Positions 36,845-45,981 of a DNA stretch of 64,000 nt are shown piece by piece (the stretch's first letter is position 1; each line of letters opens with the position of its first letter). This stretch comes from Eubacterium ruminantium (GTDB lineage Bacteria > Bacillota > Clostridia > Lachnospirales > Lachnospiraceae). Where the stretch lies: NCBI RefSeq assembly GCF_900167085.1, contig NZ_FUXA01000010.1:1-64000 (forward strand). The letters are read 5' to 3'. Position numbers and translations under genes: made by a program. Below the pieces are notes generated by a model. The model saw only the letters and a program-made list of their open reading frames with translations, had not been told where the DNA came from and did no database searches.

Positions 36845-37993
36845 TTACATCTCCTTCATGGCCTTAAGCGGCTTTTCCCTGTACGGACGAATCTGTCTTG
36901 AAACAGAAAGCGCAAGGCCCATTTCCATTAAAAGGAACAGCAATGAACTACCTCCGTAACTTATAAACGGAAGTGTTACACCTGTATTAGGCATAATATT
37001 TGTTACAACGCACATATTTACCACAACCTGGAATCCAACGTGGATGATTATTCCCACAACTATAAGACTTCCAAACCTGTCCGGTGCACCTTCTGCTATA
37101 ATCCTGAATCTCCACAGGAACATAACAAAGACAACTATAAGTCCTATGCCTCCGATTATTCCAAGTTCCTCACAGATAACAGAGAAGATCATATCGTTAT
37201 GTGCTTCCGGTATGAATCCCATCTTCTGTATACTTTGTCCAAGGCCTCTTCCAAATAAGCCGCCCGAACCTATAGCATAAAGTGACTGCATCGTCTGATA
37301 ACCATTTTCTGATGTTTCAGGATGAAGCCATGCCTCAATACGATTTCCACGATATCCCGCTTTTAAAATAAATACGAGAATTCCGGCCAAACCAAGTATA
37401 CCGATTGCGATGATGTACTTAGTCTTAGGAGTTGCTACATACCACATACCTACCATGATAACACCACAGATTATGGCAGTACTCAGGTTTTCAACAGCAA
37501 TGATGATTATAAGAAGTATCGGCGGAACAAACATTTTCGCCGTATCCAACATATTGTTAAGTCCCTTACTGTTCTGGGTACAAATATGTGCCATATAAAT
37601 GATTATAGCCAGCTTCGCTATCTCCGAAGGCTGGAATGAAAAGCCTCCGATACTAAGCCATCTGGTAGAACCATTCGCACTTTCTCCTGTGAAATGAATG
37701 AGCACGAGAAGTGCCAATGCTCCGGCCAAAATAATATAAACGAACTGTCTGATCTTCTGATATCTCACAAAAGAGATTGCTGTCATAAGTCCTACACCGA
37801 GAAGGGCTACTACAGCCTGTCTCTTAAAGAAATATGCCGCATCGTCAGCCATTACTCTGCCCTTATATGAACTAGTGCTGTAAACCATCACAAGGCCGAA
37901 AACAGTCAGAAAGAGCACATAAAACAGCGCCGGATAATCAAAATATGTTCCGGCAAGAAAAAATGAACTTTTTTTCTTTCTACGTTTTGCCAA
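36845..37993 (-). CDS. ftsW: FtsW lipid II polymerase (SEDS family)
   Basis: 382 residues, about ten membrane helices. SEDS glycosyltransferase that polymerises lipid II with a class B PBP at the septum. Seen: WLSIGGFSFQPSEIAKLAII, the conserved aspartate region in HNDMIFSVICEELGIIGG and the C-terminal LPFISYGGSSLLFLL. Could be SpoVE-like, but its place in dcw favours FtsW. The start is TTG at 37993 with GAGGTGAAGGGG upstream. The gene murG, which often follows ftsW, is missing here. Confidence 0.93.
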   Translation of the reverse strand: MAKRRKKKSSFFLAGTYFDYPALFYVLFLTVFGLVMVYSTSSYKGRVMADDAAYFFKRQAVVALLGVGLMTAISFVRYQKIRQFVYIILAGALALLVLIHFTGESANGSTRWLSIGGFSFQPSEIAKLAIIIYMAHICTQNSKGLNNMLDTAKMFVPPILLIIIIAVENLSTAIICGVIMVGMWYVATPKTKYIIAIGILGLAGILVFILKAGYRGNRIEAWLHPETSENGYQTMQSLYAIGSGGLFGRGLGQSIQKMGFIPEAHNDMIFSVICEELGIIGGIGLIVVFVMFLWRFRIIAEGAPDRFGSLIVVGIIIHVGFQVVVNMCVVTNIMPNTGVTLPFISYGGSSLLFLLMEMGLALSVSRQIRPYREKPLKAMKEM

Positions 37994-38012
37994 TGCCCCT
38001 TCACCTCATATA

Positions 38013-39386
38013 TTATTTGTCTGAATCGCTTATCTCATTTACGTACTTCTTGAAGAGTTCTCCTCTTTCTTCGTAACTCTTGAACATATCCCAGCTTGCA
38101 CATGCCGGCGAAAGAAGTACATTGTCCTGAGGCATTGCATGTTCATTACAGAAAAGAACAGCATCCTTAAGACTATCCATAAATACTATATTGTTAAAGC
38201 CATGATTCTTTGCACATTTAGCTATATCCTCTGCCGTCTCACCAATTAGTACAAGATATCTGACTTTCTTTGCAAATTCATCAACCCACTCATCGTAAGT
38301 ATTTTTCTTATCATAACCGCCGCCGATAAGAAGTGTTGTAGACTTCATAGCTCTTATGGCCTTAATGGCAGCGTCAGGGTTTGTACCCTTTGAATCGTTG
38401 TAGTAAGAAACACCGCCGATATTTCTTACAAATTCTATACGATGCTCAACACCCTTAAACTTTTCTATTACTTCTGCAATCGTCTCAACAGGTATTCCCA
38501 TGTAATAACTGATTGCTACAGCAGCAAGTACATTTTCAATATTGTGATCACCAAGGATCTTGATATCCTTTAATTTGATAACAAATATTTCCTTACCGCC
38601 CTTTTTCTCTCTTATATAGATTGAATCTTTTTTAACATATACACCTGAATCAAGTACGTGGCATCTACTGAAAGTAACAACCTTTGCTTCCTTTACGTAG
38701 TCTCTTCTTGCCATTGTTTCAGGGTCATCATAATTTAAAATGCAGATATCATCTTTAGTCTGATTTTTTGCGATATCATACTTAGCTCTTGCATAATTCT
38801 CGAATGTATAATGTCTGTTAAGATGATCCGGTGTAAGATTAAGTATTGCAGAAACCTTAGGTCTGAAATCATGTATTGTCTCAAGCTGGAAGCTGCTTAT
38901 CTCGGCAGCAACAAGTGTATCTTCATCTGTAGAATCCGCAAACATCGCAAATGGAATTCCGATATTTCCTACTACCACGCTATTCTCTGTATGAGCCTTA
39001 AATATCTCGCCTACAAGAGTTGTTGTGGTTGTCTTTCCGTTAGTTCCTGTAATAGCAGCTATATGTCCCTTATTGAAATGATAAGCAAGTTCTATCTCAC
39101 TCCATACCGGTATACCTTTTTCTTTGATCTCAAGTACAAAAGGACTGTCAACCGGTATTCCCGGACTTATAACCATTATATATACGTCTTTCATATCTTC
39201 TTCAGATAACTTACCTGTGACTATCTGAATATTTTCATTATTAGTGAACCCCTGAAGAAGTTCTTCTTTATTTACCTTTTCATTCTGATCAAAAAGTATT
39301 ACATTTGCCCCACTTCTGAGAAGAAGTCCTGCCGAGCTAACTCCACTCTTACCTGCTCCGGCAACTATAACTTTTTTGCCCTTCAT
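38013..39386 (-). CDS. murD: UDP-N-acetylmuramoylalanine-D-glutamate ligase
   Basis: 457-residue Mur ligase adding D-Glu to UDP-MurNAc-L-Ala in the cytosol. Seen: N-terminal AGAGKSGVSSAGLLL, the ATP loop AITGTNGKTTTT (near 111-122), HLNRHYTFENYARAK and GVEHRIEFV, SKGTNPDAAIKA. Full length. Its stop lies 19 bases before the ftsW start, part of the dcw operon. Confidence 0.97.
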   Translation of the reverse strand: MKGKKVIVAGAGKSGVSSAGLLLRSGANVILFDQNEKVNKEELLQGFTNNENIQIVTGKLSEEDMKDVYIMVISPGIPVDSPFVLEIKEKGIPVWSEIELAYHFNKGHIAAITGTNGKTTTTTLVGEIFKAHTENSVVVGNIGIPFAMFADSTDEDTLVAAEISSFQLETIHDFRPKVSAILNLTPDHLNRHYTFENYARAKYDIAKNQTKDDICILNYDDPETMARRDYVKEAKVVTFSRCHVLDSGVYVKKDSIYIREKKGGKEIFVIKLKDIKILGDHNIENVLAAVAISYYMGIPVETIAEVIEKFKGVEHRIEFVRNIGGVSYYNDSKGTNPDAAIKAIRAMKSTTLLIGGGYDKKNTYDEWVDEFAKKVRYLVLIGETAEDIAKCAKNHGFNNIVFMDSLKDAVLFCNEHAMPQDNVLLSPACASWDMFKSYEERGELFKKYVNEISDSDK

Positions 39387-39407
39387 TAGATTAATTCCTC
39401 CTAAAGA

Positions 39408-40400
39408 TTATAATGCAATAAGTGCTAACATCATAAGAAGCATGGTTACTATTGTAAACATGGTTACTACTTTTGTCTCTTCCCATCCACCAAGTTCGAA
39501 ATGATGATGGATAGGTGCCATTCTGAAAAATCTTCTCTGTCCCTTTGTTGCTTTGAATACGAGCACCTGTATTATAACCGATATTACTTCTATAAGATAT
39601 ATAAATGCTATAAGAATTATTATAAGCGGCTGTCTTATAACAAGAGCTGCTGCCGCTGTATATCCGCCAAGCATGAGCGAACCTGTATCGCCCATAAATA
39701 CTTTTGCAGGATGACAGTTAAATACCAGGAAGCCAAGTAAGGCTCCAAGCATTGCCGCAGATGCAACAGAAACTCCTGCTGCTCTGTAAATAATTCCTGC
39801 AGCTATAAAAAATACTGCGATCACCGATGTCACTGATGAAGCAAGTCCATCAAGACCATCTGTGAAGTTTGATCCATTTACTGTTCCGATTACAGTTACG
39901 AAAAGAAGTACATAATAGAACCATCCAAGATCAATTGTTGCATCCGTAAACGGAATACAGATAACAGTATTCATTTTCATTTTAATTGTAAGATAAACCG
40001 CAAGACCGGCTGTTACCAAAAACTGTCCTGCCATCTTCTGTATAGGTGTAAGACCTTCAGAACGCTTAAGAACTATCTTAATGAAATCATCCAAAAGTCC
40101 GACAATACCAAAACCGCCTGCTGCGATAAGGATAGGAATGATCTCCTCATCCTTTGTCAAAAAATACATAACAACTGAAACGATTGCAAATGCCAGAAGT
40201 ATCATGATTCCACCCATAGTCGGCGTTCCCGCTTTCTTCTTATGAGCTTCCGGTCCTTCCTCCCTGATATACTGCCCAAACTTTAATTTGTGCAATACAG
40301 GTATCATAATCTTGCAAAGGATCACACAAAGTACAAATGAAACAAGCACCGGTGTTGCTATATCCTTCTTAATATCAAGACCTTTTATTAAACCAAACAT
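39408..40400 (-). CDS. mraY: Phospho-MurNAc-pentapeptide transferase
   Basis: 330 residues with about ten membrane helices. MraY makes lipid I at the inner leaflet. Seen: the signature KKAGTPTMGG after the first loops, the aspartate-rich LLDDFIKI, NFTDGLDGLAS and the metal- and nucleotide-binding GDTGSLMLGG, plus MAPIHHHFE near the end. The start is ATG at 40400 because AGGAGG lies nine bases before it; an upstream in-frame start at 40436 precedes that site. Confidence 0.97.
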   Translation of the reverse strand: MFGLIKGLDIKKDIATPVLVSFVLCVILCKIMIPVLHKLKFGQYIREEGPEAHKKKAGTPTMGGIMILLAFAIVSVVMYFLTKDEEIIPILIAAGGFGIVGLLDDFIKIVLKRSEGLTPIQKMAGQFLVTAGLAVYLTIKMKMNTVICIPFTDATIDLGWFYYVLLFVTVIGTVNGSNFTDGLDGLASSVTSVIAVFFIAAGIIYRAAGVSVASAAMLGALLGFLVFNCHPAKVFMGDTGSLMLGGYTAAAALVIRQPLIIILIAFIYLIEVISVIIQVLVFKATKGQRRFFRMAPIHHHFELGGWEETKVVTMFTIVTMLLMMLALIAL

Positions 40401-40460
40401 ATTATTTTCCTCCTGCTCAACCGTTATAGCATACAACTATATTAAGACTAAATCAACACC

Positions 40461-42503
40461 TTATCTGTCCGCATCGGTCGGAGTAGGCACATAAAAGTCT
40501 CCTTCTGAGTTTGATGTTGCACCCATGGACTCATAATCATTTACACCGCCGCCTGCAACATCATTATCAGGTGCTTCACCATTATAAACAGGTGTAACCT
40601 GCTCATCATCGCTGGCTTCTCCTTCATAAGTATCATCCGATTTATAGATATTCATGTAAGGAAAAAGTTCTGTTGCTATCATATTAAATACAACTGCACC
40701 GGCACCACTTAAATACTGGCTGTCAACGTGAGGCTCATCTACCACGCAGTAAACAACCACCTTCGGATCCTCAACCGGCGCGAATCCGATAAACGAAAGA
40801 ATATAATTATCATTTCCTCGAGGCTGTTTCTCGGCTGTTCCTGTCTTACCACCAATAGAGTAACCATCAATTCCGGCTCTCCATCCTGTACCGTCAGTAA
40901 CAACTCTCTTGAGCATTCCTCTCATTTCTGCAGATGTCTCTTCAGAAATAGTTCTTCTTACAAGTATTCTGTCAAAACTTTTTACAAGGTTTCCGTCTTT
41001 ATCCTGAATCCTGCTAACTACATGAGGTTTATAATAATATCCTCCGTTGATTGCAGAACAGAAAGCTGTTCCAAGCTGTATCATAGAAACAGTAACACCC
41101 TGTCCAAATGCAGAAGTAGCAAGTTCAACAGCATTAAGAGTATCCTTATGATAAATAAGGCTCGAAAGTGCAGATTCACCCTGTTCACCAGGAAGATCTA
41201 CATTTGTTCTCTGTCCAAATCCGAAAAGCTGCTGATATTTATCAAATACTTCCGGACCTTCCATTGCAGCTATCTGCATAAGACAGTCATTACAAGACTG
41301 CTCAAGGGCTCCGGAAACAGTTAATGTTCCATGTCCGTCATGATTTACACAGTTAATATCCCAGTCGGCAACAGTCTGATGTCCATCACAGAAAAATGTT
41401 TCCGATCCATCAAGAACCTTATCCTCAAGGGCACCTGCTATTGTAAATACTTTAAATGTTGAACCCGGCTCAAAGTTATCACTTATAACATAACTTCTCC
41501 AGAGTCTGTTAAGTCTGTCGACCATCTCATCATCAGACATCTTCTTTACTGTTTCTTTAAATTCAGCATCTGTCTGAGTTGCGAACTGATATCTTAATCT
41601 GCTGGTGTCATAGGCATCATTCGGATCATACTGATGACCATTGCAAAGCGCAAGAATCTCACAGGTATTTGGATCCATAACAAGTACTGAAACATTTTCA
41701 GCGCCTACAGTTTCCATATATTCATCTACTTTACTCTGAACAATATTCTGAATCTCCGCATCGATGGTTGTTACAACTGTGTCACCGTCATTTGCAGGTT
41801 CTGTAGTTTTCTGTGTTGTATAATCATCTGTAAGATATACATATGTACGACCGTCTTCGCCATTGAGGTATTCGTTATATTCACCCTCGATACCACCAAG
41901 GCCTACATTTCCGCTTACAACGAAACCGAGCATATGGCATCCAAGTTCCTTATTCGGATATACACGAACATAACTTTCTTCAAACCATACACCCACAACG
42001 TCATCTTCATCTTTTTCATAATCAGTGAATTTCTTCACCTGATCATAACTAAGCCCTTTTCTTACAACATCATAAAGTGAATCTTTATCTTCCAAATATT
42101 TATCAAGTTCTTCTCTTGTAATATCAAAATATGTTGTCAGCGCCTTACATGTTTTCTCCTTCTTCTCATCATCACGAAGGATGTTTTTAGGCTCAATAAT
42201 AAGATTATACACTTTACTGCTCATAGCAAGAACACTTCCGTTCCTGTCGAGGATCTCACCTCTTTTATAAGGAACTGCAGTACTTGTATAATTCCTCTGA
42301 CTGAGAACTCTGGTCTCGTATTCTTTACCTTTTTTAACGTTTAACTGGATAAGTCTTACTGCAACCACAATAAGAGCGAGCGTTATGATTCCCATAACGA
42401 CAAGAAGGTGTATCCTCATTCGTCTAAGGAACACCTTTCTTCTCTTTGTATGAATCTTGTTACCGGAATTACTCCCGTTTCGTTTATTATTTACATCACT
42501 CAT
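40461..42503 (-). CDS. Class B penicillin-binding protein (PBP2b/FtsI type)
   Basis: 680 residues. A basic cytosolic end, one membrane segment (about 32-52), a dimerisation domain with PYKRGEILDRNGSVLA, then the transpeptidase domain with STFK (348-351), SCN (403-405) and KTGTAE (around 560). It crosslinks septal peptidoglycan together with FtsW. The C-terminal 60 residues are acidic and unstructured; no PASTA domains, unlike sporulation SpoVD. Place after ftsL and before mraY is the usual ftsI/pbpB place. Confidence 0.94.
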   Translation of the reverse strand: MSDVNNKRNGSNSGNKIHTKRRKVFLRRMRIHLLVVMGIITLALIVVAVRLIQLNVKKGKEYETRVLSQRNYTSTAVPYKRGEILDRNGSVLAMSSKVYNLIIEPKNILRDDEKKEKTCKALTTYFDITREELDKYLEDKDSLYDVVRKGLSYDQVKKFTDYEKDEDDVVGVWFEESYVRVYPNKELGCHMLGFVVSGNVGLGGIEGEYNEYLNGEDGRTYVYLTDDYTTQKTTEPANDGDTVVTTIDAEIQNIVQSKVDEYMETVGAENVSVLVMDPNTCEILALCNGHQYDPNDAYDTSRLRYQFATQTDAEFKETVKKMSDDEMVDRLNRLWRSYVISDNFEPGSTFKVFTIAGALEDKVLDGSETFFCDGHQTVADWDINCVNHDGHGTLTVSGALEQSCNDCLMQIAAMEGPEVFDKYQQLFGFGQRTNVDLPGEQGESALSSLIYHKDTLNAVELATSAFGQGVTVSMIQLGTAFCSAINGGYYYKPHVVSRIQDKDGNLVKSFDRILVRRTISEETSAEMRGMLKRVVTDGTGWRAGIDGYSIGGKTGTAEKQPRGNDNYILSFIGFAPVEDPKVVVYCVVDEPHVDSQYLSGAGAVVFNMIATELFPYMNIYKSDDTYEGEASDDEQVTPVYNGEAPDNDVAGGGVNDYESMGATSNSEGDFYVPTPTDADR

Positions 42504-42538
42504 TTTAACACTTCCATCCTAATAGATAGATGATCTGA

Positions 42539-43129
42539 TTAATCATCCCCCGGAACATTTCGATACTGATTGACATAGTCTTCGCTTGTAGCATCATAAT
42601 AAACTATCTGGCCTTTTTCTGAGTAAACCATCCCAAGTTCATTAACTGCAATATCACGAATTTCGTCAAGAGTGTAAGTGTTGCTGAGACTGTTCTCAAA
42701 TGCTTCGTTGTCAGCCTTAACTTCTCTTATCTCACTCTGAAGACTTGCAATCTTGCTCTTCCTGTCATCTATCTCACTCTGCATTCTAATCATGTTCGCA
42801 CATGATGCTATCATAATTATCATAGCAAGTGCAAGGAAAAAAGTATACTTAAAATCAAATGCTAATGAGTTTCTTGCCTTAATTGCTGATTTTCTGTATG
42901 TTACAGGTTTATTATTTTTTACCGGACGTCTTTCAACTCTTCTTTCAGGATCAGCTACTCTTCTCTGTGGTCCTCTTGCAGGCATCTGGCTGTATCTTCT
43001 TTCCGGATATCCTGATGGACGTCTTCCCGGTGTATATGCCGGAGCAGCACTGTAATATATATCTCTCTTCCTTACTGTACTACCATCTACATAATACATA
43101 TCTCTTGTTATATTTCTTCTCTGCTCCAT
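42539..43129 (-). CDS. FtsL-like septum protein
   Basis: 196 residues. Cytosolic N-terminus of about 90 residues, very rich in Arg, Pro and Tyr (PGRRPSGYPERRYSQMPARG), one membrane segment near 93-111 (YTFFLALAMIIMIASCANMI), then a short coiled coil (EIDDRKSKIASLQSEIREVK) ending in IRDIAVNELGMV, the FtsL/DivIC hallmark. It joins DivIB and the PBP in the divisome. The long arginine-rich head is unusual for FtsL and may bind cytosolic division partners. Gene order rsmH-ftsL-pbp supports the call. Confidence 0.85.
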   Translation of the reverse strand: MEQRRNITRDMYYVDGSTVRKRDIYYSAAPAYTPGRRPSGYPERRYSQMPARGPQRRVADPERRVERRPVKNNKPVTYRKSAIKARNSLAFDFKYTFFLALAMIIMIASCANMIRMQSEIDDRKSKIASLQSEIREVKADNEAFENSLSNTYTLDEIRDIAVNELGMVYSEKGQIVYYDATSEDYVNQYRNVPGDD

Positions 43130-43162
43130 ATTTTTCCCCTTCTTATTCTATGCCGGATAAAA

Positions 43163-44104
43163 TCATAATGCCTTTTCAAATACCCTTAGCTTCGAACTCT
43201 TTGATCTACTATTTATCTCTAATTCTTCTTCTGATGGAACGATCGGCTTTCTGGTAATTACCGTTCCTTTTGACTTTCTTCCGCATACACACACCGGAAA
43301 TTCCGGTGGGCATATGCAAGGATTCATGGCTGTTTTGAAAATATTCTTAACTATCCTGTCCTCCAGTGAATGGAAAGTTATGATGCATATCCTTCCACCC
43401 GGTGCCAGTAGGTCTATCATTTTTGTAAGAGCCTGTTCCAAAACTTCAAGTTCGTGATTAAGCTCTATTCTGATAGCCTGATATGTCTGCTTGGCAGGAT
43501 GCCCTGTTTTTCTAAGAACCTTAGCAGGAAGTGCAGACTTTATAATGTCATTAAGCTGAAATGTAGTAGTAATCCTTCCTTCTTCTCTTGCATTTACGAT
43601 TGCTCTTGCAATCTTCTGAGCAAATGGATCTTCGCCATAATCTCTTATAACTCTTGCCAGGTCTCTTTCTTCATAGTCATTAACTATATCTGCAGCAGTA
43701 AGACCTGTATCTTTATCCATTCTCATATCAAGGGGTGCATCCTCTCTGTATGAAAATCCTCTGTCCTTATTATCAAGCTGATATGATGAAACCCCAAGAT
43801 CAAGAAGTATTCCGTCCAATTGTTCAATCCCAAGATCTTTGAGTATCGTATCCACATTTACAAAATTACTTTTTACTATAGTAAGTTTATCTGAATAATC
43901 CTTAAGTCTTTCCTTTGTTGATTCAATAGCCTCTCTATCCTGATCTGTGGCTATAAGGCGTCCATTCGGTCCAAGTCTTTTAAGAATCTCACCTGAATGT
44001 CCTCCACCACCGAGAGTACCGTCAAAATAAGTTCCGTCTTCTTTTATATTCAGATTTTCTATTACTTCATTTAATAAAACAGGTATATGGCTGAATTCCA
44101 CCAC
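43163..44104 (-). CDS. rsmH: 16S rRNA m4C1402 methyltransferase RsmH
   Basis: 313 residues. SAM-dependent enzyme that methylates N4 of C1402 in 16S rRNA. Seen: [13 protein letters not shown], the SAM loop [36 protein letters not shown], and [16 protein letters not shown]. Full length with GTG start. Second gene of dcw, 51 bases after mraZ. Confidence 0.97.
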   Translation of the reverse strand: MVEFSHIPVLLNEVIENLNIKEDGTYFDGTLGGGGHSGEILKRLGPNGRLIATDQDREAIESTKERLKDYSDKLTIVKSNFVNVDTILKDLGIEQLDGILLDLGVSSYQLDNKDRGFSYREDAPLDMRMDKDTGLTAADIVNDYEERDLARVIRDYGEDPFAQKIARAIVNAREEGRITTTFQLNDIIKSALPAKVLRKTGHPAKQTYQAIRIELNHELEVLEQALTKMIDLLAPGGRICIITFHSLEDRIVKNIFKTAMNPCICPPEFPVCVCGRKSKGTVITRKPIVPSEEELEINSRSKSSKLRVFEKAL

Positions 44105-44155
44105 TTCTCACCACCATTTCCGATATGCGCCGGCATTCAGTCTGATATCTGTCTT

Positions 44156-44608
44156 CTAGAATCCAAAATCAAAATCTGACTCTTCCAGCATCTTCTTAAT
44201 ATTCTCTTTCGAAAGTTCAGGCTGACTGAATATCTCATTCCATTTATCTTTACTCCAGATTTCAGCCTTCTCACCGTTACCAACAATAACTACTTCCTTA
44301 TCAAGTCCAAGTTCATCTCTGAAGGACTGTGGAATAAGTGTTCTTCCCTGTGAATCTATCTCTGAATCACAAGCATTTGCCTGAAAAAGTCTTTTGATAT
44401 TTCTTGCCAGTTCTTTCTTATTGCCTAAAGCTCTTAACTTTTCGGTGAAGTTATCCCATTCTTCAATACTGTAAAGATAGATACATTCTTCGAATCCGAT
44501 TGTCATAACAAACTGTCTTCCTAAAGCATCTCTGAGTTTTGCAGGGATAATGACTCTGCCCTTGGCATCAATATTGTGATTGTAATTGCCTATCATACTT
44601 CTGGACAA
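44156..44608 (-). CDS. mraZ: MraZ, transcriptional regulator of the dcw operon
   Basis: 150 residues, two SpoVT/AbrB-like halves: NYNHNIDAKGRVIIPAKLRD and DSEIDSQGRTLIPQSFRD. MraZ binds repeats before its own gene and controls the division operon. The start is TTG at 44608, eight bases after AGGAGG; the next ATG four codons later is too far from that site. The GTGG repeats it should bind are seen upstream. Confidence 0.96.
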   Translation of the reverse strand: MSRSMIGNYNHNIDAKGRVIIPAKLRDALGRQFVMTIGFEECIYLYSIEEWDNFTEKLRALGNKKELARNIKRLFQANACDSEIDSQGRTLIPQSFRDELGLDKEVVIVGNGEKAEIWSKDKWNEIFSQPELSKENIKKMLEESDFDFGF

Positions 44609-44668
44609 AGTCTTCTCCTCCTTTCGACATACTTTTCGGAAATCTGGTTACGAAATGTTGTTTATAAG

Positions 44669-44697
44669 TTATCCACATTTCAAACAACTTATCCACC
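44669..44697 (-). promoter_or_regulatory. Two DnaA-box-like sequences in the mraZ leader
   Basis: TTATCCACA at 44669-44677 matches the DnaA consensus exactly and TTATCCACC at 44689-44697 differs in one base; both have the same direction, 20 bases apart. They lie between the promoter and the mraZ start. They also contain the GTGG core of MraZ boxes when read on the minus strand, so either protein could bind. Confidence 0.5.
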
Positions 44698-44740
44698 ACT
44701 TCGCTCCCCACGATGGTATTTACCCACCATTTCACTCCAC
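44693..44740 (-). promoter_or_regulatory. Probable MraZ binding boxes
   Basis: On the minus strand GTGG occurs at 44740, 44727, 44711, 44699 and 44696 (first bases), directly downstream of the promoter, with a sixth at 44676. TGGAG and TGGTG near the promoter are ten bases apart, the period known for MraZ sites. This fits self-repression of the dcw operon. Confidence 0.6.
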
Positions 44741-44749
44741 CTGACATTA

Positions 44750-44778
44750 ATATTACATTAAACAATTAGCTTTTTCAA
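44750..44778 (-). promoter_or_regulatory. Promoter of the dcw operon
   Basis: TTGAAA (44773-44778) and TAATAT (44750-44755) with exactly 17 bases between, on the minus strand, followed at once by the GTGG boxes. This is the best promoter match in front of mraZ. Confidence 0.7.
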
Positions 44779-44857
44779 GTGCGATTTCCTATTTTTAAAC
44801 ATTATTTTTGCAACATTTTTCATAAAATTTACCCTTGTTTATTGGTAATTTGCACAA

Positions 44858-44886
44858 CAAAAAAGCTACCCGAAGGTAGCTTTTTC
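44858..44886 (-). terminator. Terminator between lgt and the dcw operon
   Basis: AAAAAGCTACC (44860-44870), loop CGAA, GGTAGCTTTTT (44875-44885), flanked by more A. It works on both strands and isolates lgt from mraZ. Confidence 0.92.
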
Positions 44887-44922
44887 TATATATAGTGTTG
44901 TGGCGCGATTTCCCACCTATAT

Positions 44923-45888
44923 TTAGTTATTTTCCGTTTCTGTGGCCTTTTCCTCCACTTTGATCCTGTGACAAGGCAGCTCCTTACCACCGGCAATTCT
45001 TTTCCTATTATATATCATTACCCCAAGTGCACCGAAGAAACATATAAATGCAACAACCTGTGATATTTTAAACGGCCCCATCATAAGAGTGTCTGTTCTT
45101 ATTCCTTCGATCCAGAATCTTCCAAGACCGTATCCCATTATATAAATGAGTGCCAGTTCACCATCATATTTCTTTTTCCTTCTATATAAGAAGATAAATA
45201 TAAGAATGGCAAGATTCCAAAGTGCTTCAAAAAGGAATGTCGGATAAACCGTAATACATTTTTGTCCATTTATAATCTCAGGATTTTCAATCATTTTCCT
45301 ACTGATTATTCCACTTTCCATATACATATCAAATGTATCATATTTATCATTTGCAAAATAATCAATTGGTAAAGCCATCCTGATAAATGAACTTGTATAC
45401 TCACCAAATACTTCTCTGTTGAAGAAATTTCCTGTTCTTCCAAGAATCTGTCCAATCAACACTCCCATACAAACTGTATCGCCCATAAGAGGAAGACTGA
45501 GTTTTCTCTTCTTATTAAAAATATATGCAACTATAGCACCTGCTATCAGGCCGCCGTATATAGCAAGTCCGCCTCCTCTAATATTTATGAGATCAATTAA
45601 AGTTTCTTTGAAACCTCTTCCTTTGATGAAGTATTCTTTCCAGTTGAATATTATATAATATAATCTCGCTCCTAAAATGCATGGAATAATCATCCACAAA
45701 AAGAAATCAAGATAATCTTCCGGATCCTGACCACTCTTTTTTGCTTCTCTTCCGGAAATAAAAAGAGCTAAGAAGAATCCCAAAGTGATAACGAATGCAT
45801 AAAGTTTAATCTCAATACCGAATATATATATCGAAGTAGGAACATTTCCAAATTTAATTCCTAACCCCGGAAAACTAATACCGTTCAT
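44923..45888 (-). CDS. lgt: Prolipoprotein diacylglyceryl transferase
   Basis: 321 residues, about seven membrane helices. Lgt moves a diacylglyceryl group to the lipobox cysteine of prolipoproteins. Seen: the signature GRTGNFFNREVFGEYT in the middle (conserved Arg, Asn and Glu), RGGGLAIYGGLIAG and GYGLGRFWIEGIRTD. The last 20 residues are charged and cytosolic. It follows ychF by 93 bases. Confidence 0.96.
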   Translation of the reverse strand: MNGISFPGLGIKFGNVPTSIYIFGIEIKLYAFVITLGFFLALFISGREAKKSGQDPEDYLDFFLWMIIPCILGARLYYIIFNWKEYFIKGRGFKETLIDLINIRGGGLAIYGGLIAGAIVAYIFNKKRKLSLPLMGDTVCMGVLIGQILGRTGNFFNREVFGEYTSSFIRMALPIDYFANDKYDTFDMYMESGIISRKMIENPEIINGQKCITVYPTFLFEALWNLAILIFIFLYRRKKKYDGELALIYIMGYGLGRFWIEGIRTDTLMMGPFKISQVVAFICFFGALGVMIYNRKRIAGGKELPCHRIKVEEKATETENN

Positions 45889-45981
45889 TCTACCGCCTTT
45901 CTGTCCAAGTCCTGAATCTGTCCAAATGTATCCGTCCTATAAGTTTTCAATCATCTCAGGAACTCCCATTGGCTTTATTTA

